A stretch of 64,000 nt of DNA, from positions 124,001 through 188,000 of the forward strand of contig CBDBDH010000003.1 of the NCBI GenBank assembly GCA_965203725.1. Reading direction: 5' to 3'. How positions within the stretch are numbered: position 1 is the stretch's first letter; each line of letters starts with the position of its first letter. Below the pieces are notes generated by a model. The model worked only from the letters and a program-made list of their open reading frames with translations. It searched no databases and was not told the DNA's origin. This stretch comes from WTFY01 sp965203725 (GTDB lineage Bacteria; Pseudomonadota; Gammaproteobacteria; UBA4575). Shown piece after piece: positions 7,896-16,504 of this stretch. The position numbers were made by a program, and so were the translations under genes.

Positions 7896-9292
7896 AATTC
7901 ACATCGAGGAGCCTTGCAGGCCAGCTCGCGCTGCTGCTGTTGATCACGCTCGGCGTGGCGCAGGGCGTGGCGGTGGCGCTGTTCGCCTGGGAGAGCATCG
8001 AGGCGGCACGTCACGCGCACCGGGACAATGCCGTCGTGCGCACGGCGACGGTGGCGCGCCTGCTCGGGGACACACCGCCCGGGCTGCACGCGTCCGTCAT
8101 CGCGGCAGCGAGCACGGAGCTCACACGGTTCTCGCTGACCGGTGAGCCCGTCGTCGCCAGGACAGGCAGCGGCGAGCATGCCGCCACCATTGCCCGCGAT
8201 CTCTCCGCCGCGCTCGGCACGGGGCCGGAGCGGGTCCGCGTGGCGCCGCCGTGGATGCGCCTGGTCGACGACGGGCATGATGACGATCACGATGATGACG
8301 GGGATCATGGAGATCACGGTCACCATGACGACGAGGGACCGTGGGAACTGGACTGGTTCACGGCCTCGGTGGAGCTTGAGGAGGGGCCCTGGCTGAACGT
8401 GACAGTGGGCCCGCCGCCCGGGGCGCCGCAGTGGGGTCTGGCGTTCGTGCTCACCTTTCTCCTTACGGCCTTCGGCATCGCGGCGGTGGCAGTCGTCATG
8501 GGGTGGCGGATCGTGAAGCCCATGCGCGGCCTTGCAAACGCCGCGGGCCGGCTTGGCCGGGGCGAGGCGGTGGACGACCTGCCGGAAGCGGGGCCGGAGG
8601 AGACCCGGGAGACGGTACGCGCGTTCAACCTCATGCGCGCGCGGCTCGACCGTTACGTTCGCGACCGCACGGCCATGCTCGCGGCGGTCTCGCACGACCT
8701 CAGGACTCCGATCACGAGCCTTCGCCTGCACGCAGAGTTCATCGAGAGCGGGCCGGTGCGGGCGAAGATTGGCGCCGCGCTCGACGAGATGCAACGGATG
8801 ACCGAGGACGCGCTCGCCTTTATCCACAAGGATATGCGCCAGGAAGAAACGCGGGTCGCTGACCTTCATGCACTGGTCGACAGTGTCGTCGCCGACCTCG
8901 CGGAGCTTGGGCATTCGATCACGCTCGCGGACTCGGAACGGATCCTGGTCCGATGCCGGGTAGTGGCGTTGCGCCGGGCGCTGCGCAATTTGCTGGAGAA
9001 CGCGGCCGCCTACGGGGTTCGCGCCATGGTTCGTATCAAGCGGGACGGGGCCGAGACCCGCATCGTCATCGAAGACGAGGGGCCGGGGATCCCGCCGGTC
9101 GACATGGAGCGGGTGTTCGAGCCCTTCGTGCGCCTTGAGGCATCGCGCAGCCGCGACATCGGTGGCAGCGGGCTCGGACTTGCCATTGCACGGAGCATTG
9201 TGCGCGGCCACGGTGGCGATATTGTCCTTGCGAACCGCACCGAAGGCGGGCTGTGCGTAACAGTCGTGCTGCCCGGTGCCGGTGACTCGTGA
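7892..9292 (+). CDS. Sensor histidine kinase with His/Asp-rich periplasmic stretch
   Basis: 466 residues. TM1 at about 10-32, periplasmic domain 33-182, TM2 183-206, then HAMP, dimerisation box with phospho-His268 (SHDLRTP), N box (LRNLLENAAAYG), G1 (DEGPGIP) and G2 (GGSGLGLAIARS). The organisation is that of OmpR-partner EnvZ-like kinases. The odd part is residues 126-148 of the periplasmic domain, made almost only of Asp, His and Gly (for example DDGHDDDHDDDGDHGDHGHH), a probable metal-binding segment. It suggests that the signal is a divalent cation. Overlaps the regulator gene by 4 bases. Confidence 0.92.
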   Translation: MKFTSRSLAGQLALLLLITLGVAQGVAVALFAWESIEAARHAHRDNAVVRTATVARLLGDTPPGLHASVIAAASTELTRFSLTGEPVVARTGSGEHAATIARDLSAALGTGPERVRVAPPWMRLVDDGHDDDHDDDGDHGDHGHHDDEGPWELDWFTASVELEEGPWLNVTVGPPPGAPQWGLAFVLTFLLTAFGIAAVAVVMGWRIVKPMRGLANAAGRLGRGEAVDDLPEAGPEETRETVRAFNLMRARLDRYVRDRTAMLAAVSHDLRTPITSLRLHAEFIESGPVRAKIGAALDEMQRMTEDALAFIHKDMRQEETRVADLHALVDSVVADLAELGHSITLADSERILVRCRVVALRRALRNLLENAAAYGVRAMVRIKRDGAETRIVIEDEGPGIPPVDMERVFEPFVRLEASRSRDIGGSGLGLAIARSIVRGHGGDIVLANRTEGGLCVTVVLPGAGDS

Positions 9293-9390
9293 GCGGCGGC
9301 GCTCGAGCACCACGGCCACAGGGGAGAATTCAGGCTTGTGGCCGATGCGATGGCCTGCTCAAAGATACAAATAAAATATTTTGATGTCTT

Positions 9391-9800
9391 TCATATGGCC
9401 TGGATAAATGTCACGCACAAGAAAACCCACACGTGCCGATAGGCAGAATGCCTTGCGTTGAAGGTGGAGACGGGCCCAGGGGACCTGAATCCGGGTGCCT
9501 GCATCAATATGCAGACAGTGTCTTGAAGATGGATCGCAGCCTGATGAGTAATGCCTCTGTTGCACGATCCGGAAAGGCCTTGGTTGCCGCTGATATACCG
9601 TAGCGGCCCGGTGCAAAATCAATACAGTCAGTGTACCATCCGGGACGAATCCGTCACGGAAAATCTTCTTACTCCGGAGCTAAAAATTTTGACGCTGTAA
9701 TTTGCGGGGCATTCGGCCCCCAAAATTTCACAGTACTGCGCTACCGGCTTTAGGGCCCTGCAGGCGGCCGCGTCACTCCCGCGTTTCACCGGGGAGTAAC
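9391..9800 (-). repeat. Dispersed ~410-bp non-coding repeat, copy 1
   Basis: This segment reads, on the opposite strand, as a diverged copy of 28290-28718. Shared blocks include GGATAAATGTCACGCACA, GTGCCGATAGGCAGAATGCC, TTGAAGATGGATCG, TGATATACCG, CACGGAAAATCTTCTTAC and GGCCGCGTCACTCC. The far end carries an imperfect 15-bp hairpin (9771-9785 with 9791-9805), also present as a hairpin in copy 2. No open frame is conserved between the copies. Bases 9293-9390 next to it hold nothing that I recognise. Confidence 0.85.
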
Positions 9801-9812
9801 ACGGCCAGGGCG

Positions 9813-12800
9813 CTACCAGTGCGCCCCCAGGTAAAGCTGTAGGCGGTGTTCCGGCGTGCGGTCCTCGGTCCGGGGTTCCTGTCGCGTGCCTTGCAGTTCG
9901 AGCCCGAAGCGCAGGGCATCCTTGCGTGCGAGGCCCAGGTGCCAGCCGAGGCGGACCTCGCGCGCGGCATCCGACAGGGCGAGGGTGGCCTGGGGGGTGC
10001 CGACCAGTTGCCCACGGGCATGCAGCACGCCGTAGCCGAGGGTCGCCTCGAGGCGCCTGCGCTGTCGCGCATTCTCCCGTTCGTCGTTCGATGCCGGCAA
10101 GCGGGCAGCATCCGGGCGCAGCAGGGCGTCCAGGGGGGCTCCCAGGGCCTGGTGCAGGGTCATCGACCAGCCTACGGCCGAGGCCGGGTGCGGGTCCCAG
10201 GCCAGCGAGGCGGCCAGCCCGCGCTCCTGAAAGCCCGAGTCCTCGTGGGTCAGCAGCCCGCGGGCCCGCATGGAGGCCGTGAGGCCGCGCTGCAGGTCGG
10301 TCCAGGCCACCCCCGTGGCGAGGTCCGCGCCGAAGCCGTTCTCGGCATCGCCGCCGTCATGGCGCAGTCCTGCCTGCACCGAGGGGCGCAGGTGCGCCCC
10401 GGAGGCCAGCGGCACGTGCCAAGTGCCCTCGAGCGCCAGGCGCAGCCGGGCGAGTCTGGCGGAAGTGCCTGCCAGGACCTGTCCGGCCGCATCCGATTCC
10501 GTGCGCACGTACAGGCCGTCGGAGCTGAGCGCCAGTTCCGGGCGGGATCCCGTCTCCCCGGGCTGCAGCACGCCGCGCAGGCCCGCTGCGGCCATCTTCA
10601 GGTCGGTGTCGGCCTTGAGCGTCATGCCGCCGTCCGGCTTGAGGCGGACCTCGCCCTTGCCGTAGCCAGCCAGGGCCCACGCCGAGAGGCGCTCGCCGAG
10701 CACACGGTGCACCCAGGGATATAGGCCCGTCAGGTCCGCACCAAGATCGCCCGCTCCCGTGGGCGAGCGGTATTCGCCATCGCCGTCCGAATGCGAAAGG
10801 ATAAGGCCCGCCCGCAGGGACCCTCGCACGAAGTCGGAGCCCAGCAGGCCGGTGACGGCCTCGCCGTCGAGCCGCAGTGCGCCGTCCTCGCCGTCGAGCC
10901 GCAGTGCGCCGTCCTCGCCGTCAAAGCGCGTGAGCGCCCCGCGGCCCCACAACGAGGCTTGCCCGCCTGCGCCGGTCGTGGTGGTGTACGAGAACGAGGT
11001 GCCGCGCACGGCCTCAGCCCAGGTGAGGCTTCGTCCAGCACCGGGCACGCCCGTCAGCTTGTCCTGCCAGGCCACCTCCCGGATGCGCAGCGCCTTGAGG
11101 TCGAGGCCCGCCAGGCGGGCGGTGAAGCCGGTCTGTGTTGCCGTGAAGCGGTCCCCGGCGGCCTCCAGCACCTGGTCCGAGACCGTGCGCCCGAAACGTA
11201 TCAGCCATGCTTCCACTTCGGGCGCGTCTACAGCCATTCCCAGGTATCCCCGGCCGGCCTCCGACCAGGGGCCGTAGCCATCGGCGTTCATCGCCCGCAC
11301 CTGGACCTGGTAGCGGGTGTCGGGTGCAAGCCCCGCCAGTTGCGTGCGGGTTGAGCCGAGGGGTGCGGGCCCGGCCTGCCACGCACCGGAACCGGTCCGG
11401 TAGCGCACGTTATAGCCGGTGATCGCCGGGCGCCCGGCATTGGGCGGGGCCGTCCAGGCGATGGCCAGGGCGGTGTCGTCATTGGCCGTTGCCCGTACCT
11501 GCGGGGCCTGCGGGGCCAGCGGCACTTCCGACACGTCGATCAGCGTGACCGCCACCTCGGTCGTCACGCTGGCCGTGGCAGTGCTCGCACGCACCACGAC
11601 CGCATAGCCGGTGCGTTGCTCGTAGTCGTACAGGACTTCAGGCCGGGTGCGCAGCTGGCCGGTGTGCGCATCGATCATGAACGCCTCCCGGTCGGCCCCC
11701 TCCAGGGTGTATTGAAGTTGATCGCCCGGAGCCGCCCCGGTGGCTGCGACCGGCGCACCGATGTTCATGGCCTGCGAGGCAAGTACATCGCCGATGTTCT
11801 CCCGGAAATTGCGCACCGCGGTCTGCGGCGCTGACAGGCCCGGACCTCCAGTGCCGGAGTCACCCGGGGGCACGCCGCCCGGATCACCACCCGGGTCACC
11901 GCCGGGATCGCTATTGTCCGGAGGCGTCCCGTCGGGGCCAGGTTCATCCGGAGGCGTCCCGCCGGTTCCGCCACCGCCAGAGTCGTCGCCCGGGATGGTC
12001 AGCGTCAGCGTCGCCAGCGACACCAGGCCGTTGACGTCCTCCGCGATGAGGATGATCGTCTCCGTCTCTTCCGGGCCATCCCTGTGAGCGCGGAGCTTGA
12101 GCGTGTGCTCGTAGTCGTCCGGTGTGAAGTGTAAATAGGCGGCCCTCAGGCTTCTGTTCTGCCCGTTGTCATCCAGGTAATGTTCCACCTGGGAAGGACT
12201 CATTTCGTAATCCTGGCGTCTTGCCGTGCCGAAGGCCGTGACCCGCACCCGCAGGCCGTGGGCCGGAAGGGCGGCGCCCATATTCGGCGCCGTCAGGGTG
12301 ACGGTCACGTAGCCCGTGGCACCTTCCCTCACGGTCGTGGAGCTGGAGGTCATGACAAGGGGTTCGCCGTCGTTGTCCTCGACTACGATCCGGATGGACC
12401 GTTGCGTCTCGTAAGTACCGTCTCGGTCGAGATCGACTTTGACGATGATGGGTACCGTCTCGCGGAGCGGTTCTGCGATATTGTCATCCACGGCGTGGAC
12501 CTTGACCTGGAAGGTATCCGCGCCCGGGCGGATATAGCCCGCAAAATCGTTCCTGCCCGTGCCTCTGCTGCCTGGTGCGGTGTAGCCCACGGATTCCACC
12601 TGGACATCGGGCGAAGCCTCGGTGTACGCGAGGTACGGGGTCCTGGCAGTCACCGCTTCGACCAGCGTGCCGGTGATAATCAGCGACTCGCCCTCCGTCA
12701 CACGATTGCCGGCAGCACCGGTGATGCTCAGCGACGGTGCGGTCACAATCGACAACTTAAACTGGGCGTCGACGGACCAGTCGTCGAGGCTGACGCCTTC

Positions 12801-13274
12801 GCAAAGCAGTTGGCTGTCGTCCTGACCGCCAGAATCCAGGAGTTCGTTGTACCCCAGGTGGCACGTCTGGCCGTCGACGACCAGCGCCAGCCAGGTTCTG
12901 TGGATGTCCGGGACGGTCCGTTCAAAGGTGACCACGAGCCCCGGATCGCTGTAGGTGATGGCAACGATGCTGTTCGTCTCGCCCTCATACGTGAAGCTGT
13001 TCTCCGCAGAGAGGGCGCCCGACGAATCGCAATGGACAGAGGCATCACTCTGACTGCTGTCGCAGCCCAGGAACAAGCCAGGTGCGGCAGGGAAGGTGTC
13101 TTTCACGGTCAGGGTGGCCGACCAGATGCTCGTTCCCTGCGCCGGCCCCGCAACGAACGAAGAGAGGACGCCTAGCAGTAGCGCCAGGGCAGAAAGGAGA
13201 AGGGAACGCCCTGGACGCGGCTCAGGCCTGCGCGGGGAGCCTGACGCAGGGGCCAGGCGCCTGGCACACATCAT
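9813..13274 (-). CDS. Autotransporter-like surface protein (Calx-beta, cadherin-like, Fn3, beta-barrel)
   Basis: 1153 residues. Signal peptide up to about residue 48 (SLLLSALALLLG...AQG). Then a Cys-containing N-terminal region, Calx-beta-like modules (TEGESLIITGTL, VREGATGYVTVTLT) to about 430, a Gly/Pro/Asp linker with GGDPGGDPGG repeats, a cadherin-like domain (about 485-585), a fibronectin type III domain (about 590-680; AITGYNVRYR...YQVQVRAMNADG) and a C-terminal autotransporter-type barrel of about 450 residues entered through AWLIRFGRTVSDQVLEA and ending LYLGAHW with an aromatic residue. A probable adhesin displayed on the outer membrane. The start is uncertain: an octamer repeat abuts ATG 13274 and no ribosome-binding site is visible there. 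Confidence 0.85.
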   Translation of the reverse strand: MMCARRLAPASGSPRRPEPRPGRSLLLSALALLLGVLSSFVAGPAQGTSIWSATLTVKDTFPAAPGLFLGCDSSQSDASVHCDSSGALSAENSFTYEGETNSIVAITYSDPGLVVTFERTVPDIHRTWLALVVDGQTCHLGYNELLDSGGQDDSQLLCEGVSLDDWSVDAQFKLSIVTAPSLSITGAAGNRVTEGESLIITGTLVEAVTARTPYLAYTEASPDVQVESVGYTAPGSRGTGRNDFAGYIRPGADTFQVKVHAVDDNIAEPLRETVPIIVKVDLDRDGTYETQRSIRIVVEDNDGEPLVMTSSSTTVREGATGYVTVTLTAPNMGAALPAHGLRVRVTAFGTARRQDYEMSPSQVEHYLDDNGQNRSLRAAYLHFTPDDYEHTLKLRAHRDGPEETETIILIAEDVNGLVSLATLTLTIPGDDSGGGGTGGTPPDEPGPDGTPPDNSDPGGDPGGDPGGVPPGDSGTGGPGLSAPQTAVRNFRENIGDVLASQAMNIGAPVAATGAAPGDQLQYTLEGADREAFMIDAHTGQLRTRPEVLYDYEQRTGYAVVVRASTATASVTTEVAVTLIDVSEVPLAPQAPQVRATANDDTALAIAWTAPPNAGRPAITGYNVRYRTGSGAWQAGPAPLGSTRTQLAGLAPDTRYQVQVRAMNADGYGPWSEAGRGYLGMAVDAPEVEAWLIRFGRTVSDQVLEAAGDRFTATQTGFTARLAGLDLKALRIREVAWQDKLTGVPGAGRSLTWAEAVRGTSFSYTTTTGAGGQASLWGRGALTRFDGEDGALRLDGEDGALRLDGEAVTGLLGSDFVRGSLRAGLILSHSDGDGEYRSPTGAGDLGADLTGLYPWVHRVLGERLSAWALAGYGKGEVRLKPDGGMTLKADTDLKMAAAGLRGVLQPGETGSRPELALSSDGLYVRTESDAAGQVLAGTSARLARLRLALEGTWHVPLASGAHLRPSVQAGLRHDGGDAENGFGADLATGVAWTDLQRGLTASMRARGLLTHEDSGFQERGLAASLAWDPHPASAVGWSMTLHQALGAPLDALLRPDAARLPASNDERENARQRRRLEATLGYGVLHARGQLVGTPQATLALSDAAREVRLGWHLGLARKDALRFGLELQGTRQEPRTEDRTPEHRLQLYLGAHW
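10861..10914 (-). repeat. 27-bp in-frame tandem duplication in the adhesin gene
   Basis: Two identical 27-bp units (10861-10887, 10888-10914) encode GEDGALRLD twice just before the barrel domain. Because the unit is nine codons, copy-number change would keep the frame. Confidence 0.9.
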
Positions 13275-13276
13275 GC

Positions 13277-13369
13277 CCGCTGGGCCGCTGGGCCGCTGGG
13301 CCGCTGGGCCGCTGGGCCGCTGGGCCGCTGGGCCGCTGGGCCGCTGGGCCGCTGGGCCGCTGGGCCGCT
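13277..13369. repeat. Octanucleotide tandem repeat, about 11.6 units
   Basis: CCGCTGGG repeated without error from 13277 to 13369, directly upstream of the adhesin start at 13274. An ATG on the minus strand at 13387-13389 reads through the repeat (coding AAQRPSGP units); at present it is one base out of frame with the adhesin and stops about 55 codons later. Gain of one unit, or loss of two, would fuse it in frame. The repeat could also alter promoter spacing. Confidence 0.95.
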
Positions 13370-13477
13370 AATCTATGGTGAAGAAACATATCGCCCCGCC
13401 ATAGTCAATACCCCCTTACAGAAGATAAAGAAAGGTTTGGAGTCTGGACGCACCTCTTCCCACGGGCACCTGCGGCG

Positions 13478-13789
13478 TCAGCAGTTGTCTAGCCTGAGAC
13501 TGCCGTTGCAGTTCACCACCGAGGATGCATTGGCCGGGTCCACTGTGATCGCGCTCCACGTGGTCGCGGATGGATCTTTAATGCATGTCGCCGAAATCTG
13601 GCAGTCGCTGTAATTTTTCTTTTTGAACCTTTCACCGGAACAGGTCGCATCCGCAGAACTCTGCCTGTAGTTTTCCTCGCAAATTTCAGGGATGGTTTTC
13701 GGCGGCGGCGGTGGCGAACCGGAGATTGCCGGGTTTGCAGCCAAGACCACCAAACCAGCCAGGCTGCACGCAAGTATGAATTTGGGCAT
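13478..13789 (-). CDS. Small secreted Cys-rich protein, paralogue 1
   Basis: 103 residues: signal peptide (MPKFILACSLAGLVVLAANP...ISG), a PPPPP run, then the mature domain with Cys pattern C(EENYRQSSADAT)C...DCQISATC...VVNCNGSLRLDNC at the C-terminus. The order C-x12-C, then C-x-ISATC, a TWSAITV-like strand and NCNG-x-L-x-L-x-x-C recurs in all members of this cluster. The late part resembles the repeat of cyanovirin-N homology (CVNH) lectins (L/I-x-A-x-C ... N-x-(N/D)-G-x-L), an inference by eye only. Exported, disulfide-bonded, function unknown. Confidence 0.7.
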   Translation of the reverse strand: MPKFILACSLAGLVVLAANPAISGSPPPPPKTIPEICEENYRQSSADATCSGERFKKKNYSDCQISATCIKDPSATTWSAITVDPANASSVVNCNGSLRLDNC

Positions 13790-13845
13790 GATGTTCTTTT
13801 CTCCTGTTTACTCAATAAAAGTCTGCTCGGAATTGCAACGTATGG

Positions 13846-14157
13846 TCAGCAACTCCCTACCGTCAGGTGTCCGTTGCAGTTGGACAGGCTGCTAACGCTG
13901 CCTTTCTCCACGTCGTTGACTGATGTTTGCCTGCGGACAGTGCCCGTAGAGATCGGGTATGGACATGAAGCAGAGAAATTGCACTTGTTGTCGGATACCC
14001 ACGTATTCCACAACTCGCAGGTGTTGCTGGCGGACGAATTGCTCCAGGCCGTATTGCAGTCACTCACTGTGACCTGGGGCGGGGGTGGGGCTCCAGCCAT
14101 GGCCAGATTGGCAGTCATGACCCCCACCAGCAACACAATCGTAAATAACAACCTCAT
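13846..14157 (-). CDS. Small secreted Cys-rich protein, paralogue 2
   Basis: 103 residues, closest to the frameshifted gene at 5388-5709 and to the broken copy at 14577-14819. The signal peptide (MRLLFTIVLLVGVMTANLAM) ends at AGA, followed by PPPPQVTVSDCNTAWSNSSA, then C-ELWNT and NKCNFSASC, and the tail LSNCNGHLTVGSC. The ribosome-binding site AGGAGG is seen upstream (AGCAGGAGGCTT before ATG). The arrangement of a proline run directly after the signal peptide is shared by the family. Probably an exported lectin-like or interbacterial small protein; the function is not known. Confidence 0.7.
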   Translation of the reverse strand: MRLLFTIVLLVGVMTANLAMAGAPPPPQVTVSDCNTAWSNSSASNTCELWNTWVSDNKCNFSASCPYPISTGTVRRQTSVNDVEKGSVSSLSNCNGHLTVGSC

Positions 14158-14203
14158 AAGCCTCCTGCTTGACGAAAGGCAAACCTATGCATGCCTCACG
14201 AAA

Positions 14204-14527
14204 TCAGCAACCATCCAGTTGCAAGGTCCCATTACAGTTTTCCAGATCATCACAATAGATGGCCTCTACCGTAATCGACGTGGTTTTATACTGACTCGCC
14301 ATGTTCATTGCGCAGGTCGCCGATACGTGAGCCCGGAGCTGATTGACTGTAGTAAAGCTCTCCCCGTTACAGGTATGACGGGCATTGGATGCGTTGTTGT
14401 AGTTCTGTTCGCAGAAGAACGCCGCGTCCGTCTGAGGTTGTGGCGGACTACCGGCCATGGCAGTCGTGAAAGCTGCTGCAGTCACTATCAAAAGTACGCT
14501 GAACGCAACGTAGATCTTGGGTATCAT
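14204..14527 (-). CDS. Small secreted Cys-rich protein, paralogue 3
   Basis: 107 residues from the ATG at 14525-14527, preceded by GGAGGGAGA; the track of open frame goes a little further upstream. Signal peptide to about AMAG, then SPPQPQTDAAFFCEQNYNNA, a second Cys in ARHTCNGESFTT, VSATCAMNM, and the tail LENCNGTLQLDGC. It is nearly identical in its mature part to the product of 14867-15202, so a recent duplication is likely. Confidence 0.7.
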   Translation of the reverse strand: MIPKIYVAFSVLLIVTAAAFTTAMAGSPPQPQTDAAFFCEQNYNNASNARHTCNGESFTTVNQLRAHVSATCAMNMASQYKTTSITVEAIYCDDLENCNGTLQLDGC

Positions 14528-14576
14528 GGTCTTCTCCCTCCTCACTCTGTAAGTTTGCCCGGGCCTGCAGCGCCTG

Positions 14577-14819
14577 TTAGCAACTCCCTACCGTCAGGTA
14601 GCCGTTGCAGTTGGACAGGCTGCTAGCACCCCCTTCCGAGTAGCAGCAAAGTTGCACCTGTTTTCAGACACCGACGTATCCCGCAACTGGCAGGTCGATG
14701 AATTGCTCCAGGCCGTATTGCAGTCACTCACTGTGACCTGGGGAGGGGGTGGGCTCCAGCCATGGCCAGATTGGCAGTCATGACTCCCACCAGCAGCACA
14801 ATCGTAAAAACAACCTCAT
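14577..14819 (-). pseudogene. Broken copy of the small secreted Cys-rich gene
   Basis: Nucleotide-level copy of 13846-14157: same AGGAGGG and ATG (14817-14819), same signal-peptide DNA and same 3' end (TTGCAGTTGGACAGGCTGCT block to TAA 14577). It lacks one base in the signal-peptide region (TTGTTTTTACG against TTGTTATTTACG), has another indel in the proline codons and an internal deletion after the NRCNF-like segment. It cannot make the full protein. Confidence 0.8.
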
Positions 14820-14866
14820 CAGCCCTCCTGCTTGACGAAAGATAAATCTATGAATGTCTCACGAAG

Positions 14867-15202
14867 TCAGCAACTGTCCAGTTGCAAGGTCCCATTACAG
14901 TTTTCCAGATCACCACAATAGATGGCTTCTACCGTGACCGACGTAGCCTTAAACTGATTCGCCATGCTCATTTCGCAGGTCGCCGACAGGCGAGCCCGGA
15001 GCTGATCAACCGTAGTAAAGCTCTCCCCGTTACAGGTATGACGGGCGTTGGATGCGTTGTTGTAGTTCTGTTCGCAGAAGAACGCCGTGTCTGTCTGAGG
15101 TTGTGGTGCGCTGCCTGCTATTGCAAGATTTGTAGCCATGAACGCAATAAGCAGGAAAAGCGAGGCCACAAGGACCAGCACAAATTTATCTGTTGATTTC
15201 AT
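14867..15202 (-). CDS. Small secreted Cys-rich protein, paralogue 4
   Basis: 111 residues from the ATG at 15200-15202 (MKSTDKFVLVL), preceded by GGGAGA; the frame is open upstream but the extension has no signal-peptide logic. Signal peptide with hydrophobic core VLVASLFLLIAFMATNLAIA, then GSAPQPQTDTAFFCEQNYNN, C-NGESFTTVDQL, LSATCEMSM and tail LENCNGTLQLDSC. Last of the array in transcription order from the right. Genes of the array are separated by 40-60 bases and each has its own ribosome-binding site, so one transcript is possible. Confidence 0.7.
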   Translation of the reverse strand: MKSTDKFVLVLVASLFLLIAFMATNLAIAGSAPQPQTDTAFFCEQNYNNASNARHTCNGESFTTVDQLRARLSATCEMSMANQFKATSVTVEAIYCGDLENCNGTLQLDSC

Positions 15203-16504
15203 AACAATAGGTCTCCCGCTCATATTGAAGAATGAATCTTGAGTTGGCTTTGGCCTTACTTTTATTCGCGATAACTGTAAATATCGGGAGTAAACTTCCA
15301 GGGCTTGTACCTGTGATATGGAGGTCCATACATGCACCAGGCAGCCTGTCAAAGATTCGGGCCACAGGTCGTTTTTGTCTCGCCCGATACGGGGCTGGGC
15401 GAGCGCCCGGCCAGCTGCCTGAAAGACGCTACGGGGAACGGCTGCTGGCCAGGAGATGACCTGACCTTAATTGGATTGCTGTAGTTGGCCGAGTGGATCG
15501 GGCGGGCACGCACATGCGTGCCCGGGGGGATTGCTGTGCATGCATCCCGGGAGGAATCGCATGCCAGGACCGTATGATGTTATCAGGAGTAAAAACCGCA
15601 TGGACCAGTCAGGACATCGGATGCCCACCTGCCCCAGCGCGGGCGGATCCGCCCCATTTTACTTCCATGGATTCAGGGAGTTATCATTGGACTGGCATGG
15701 GGTGGCTGCGGGCTGCAATGGCCGCCCTGCCGGAAAAACGATTCTGCTTTACAAATTAAATCCCGATAGTTACAGCTATCGGGAGTAAAACCTTCCTTCC
15801 AGCAAGCCCCGAGCAGGCAGGGAACTGCCTGTTTTGCCAACAGTTATGACTGCAAGCCGCGGAGAATGTTCCCGTGGACGGCAGGCCTTGCCCCCGCGCG
15901 GTGACGGACAGGAGTTCGAGCCAGTTCCTGGATCGATTTACTCATTCGTATAATTACAGGGCAGCCTCGCACGAGGCATCGCCTTGGAGAATTCCTCAAC
16001 TGGTGTAAGGCAGGTGATTGAGCATGCGTTATGTCGCCTCTGTCTCGTTGATCTGTACAACTGTAAACATGAAAGCCATGGGATGAAAAAACAGACAAAT
16101 ACGCAACTCGGGGTTAGCCAGGCCCTAAAGGTCCGGCCTACGCACTGCGCACGCAGCTTCATCGCAGAGATTCACAAACGAGCTGTGAGCAAACAGGCGG
16201 ATACGGCGGGCATCGCTGGCACGTCGCCAAAGCCGAGCCCAGTAGCGAGAGTCCGGTACAACTCGATTGGTTCTAAGTGGTGCATCAGGCCTTGCTGTCC
16301 TCTAGGACATTGACCATAAAGAATATAAACCTATGGCACCAAAAGCTCATACCGAATGTGCGACTGGATTATGCTAGTGCTGGAAAATAGCTTGTCAACG
16401 AAACCACCCCGCACTGAGCCAAGCCCGAGTTCGTCACGGGTTTCCTTATTCCTGAGGAAAAGAAAGAATGCAAAGTGTACATTCTTTCGCTGCTGAATTG
16501 TGGT
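15203..16504. other. Gene-poor stretch with hairpins and a short direct repeat
   Basis: No convincing gene in 1.3 kb. Visible structure: TATCGGGAGTAAA occurs at 15282-15294 and 15777-15789; the second copy forms a perfect hairpin CCCGATAG-TTACAG-CTATCGGG (15762-15783), and a weaker one surrounds the first. A perfect 10-bp palindrome arm pair CGGGCACGCA/TGCGTGCCCG lies at 15503-15524. Short open frames here do not look like proteins. Confidence 0.6.

Noticed and set aside
8265..8335. Possible sequencing artefact in the GAC/CAT-rich stretch of the kinase
   Set aside because: The frame is intact on both sides and the stretch is plausible protein (His/Asp-rich), so it was kept as real.
13082..13381. 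Plus-strand open frame across the octamer repeat
   Set aside because: It is an artefact of the repeat (GRWAAGPL-type periodic translation) and antisense to the adhesin start.
15984..16313. 109-residue plus-strand open frame
   Set aside because: No ribosome-binding site, no recognisable domain and composition like random translation.
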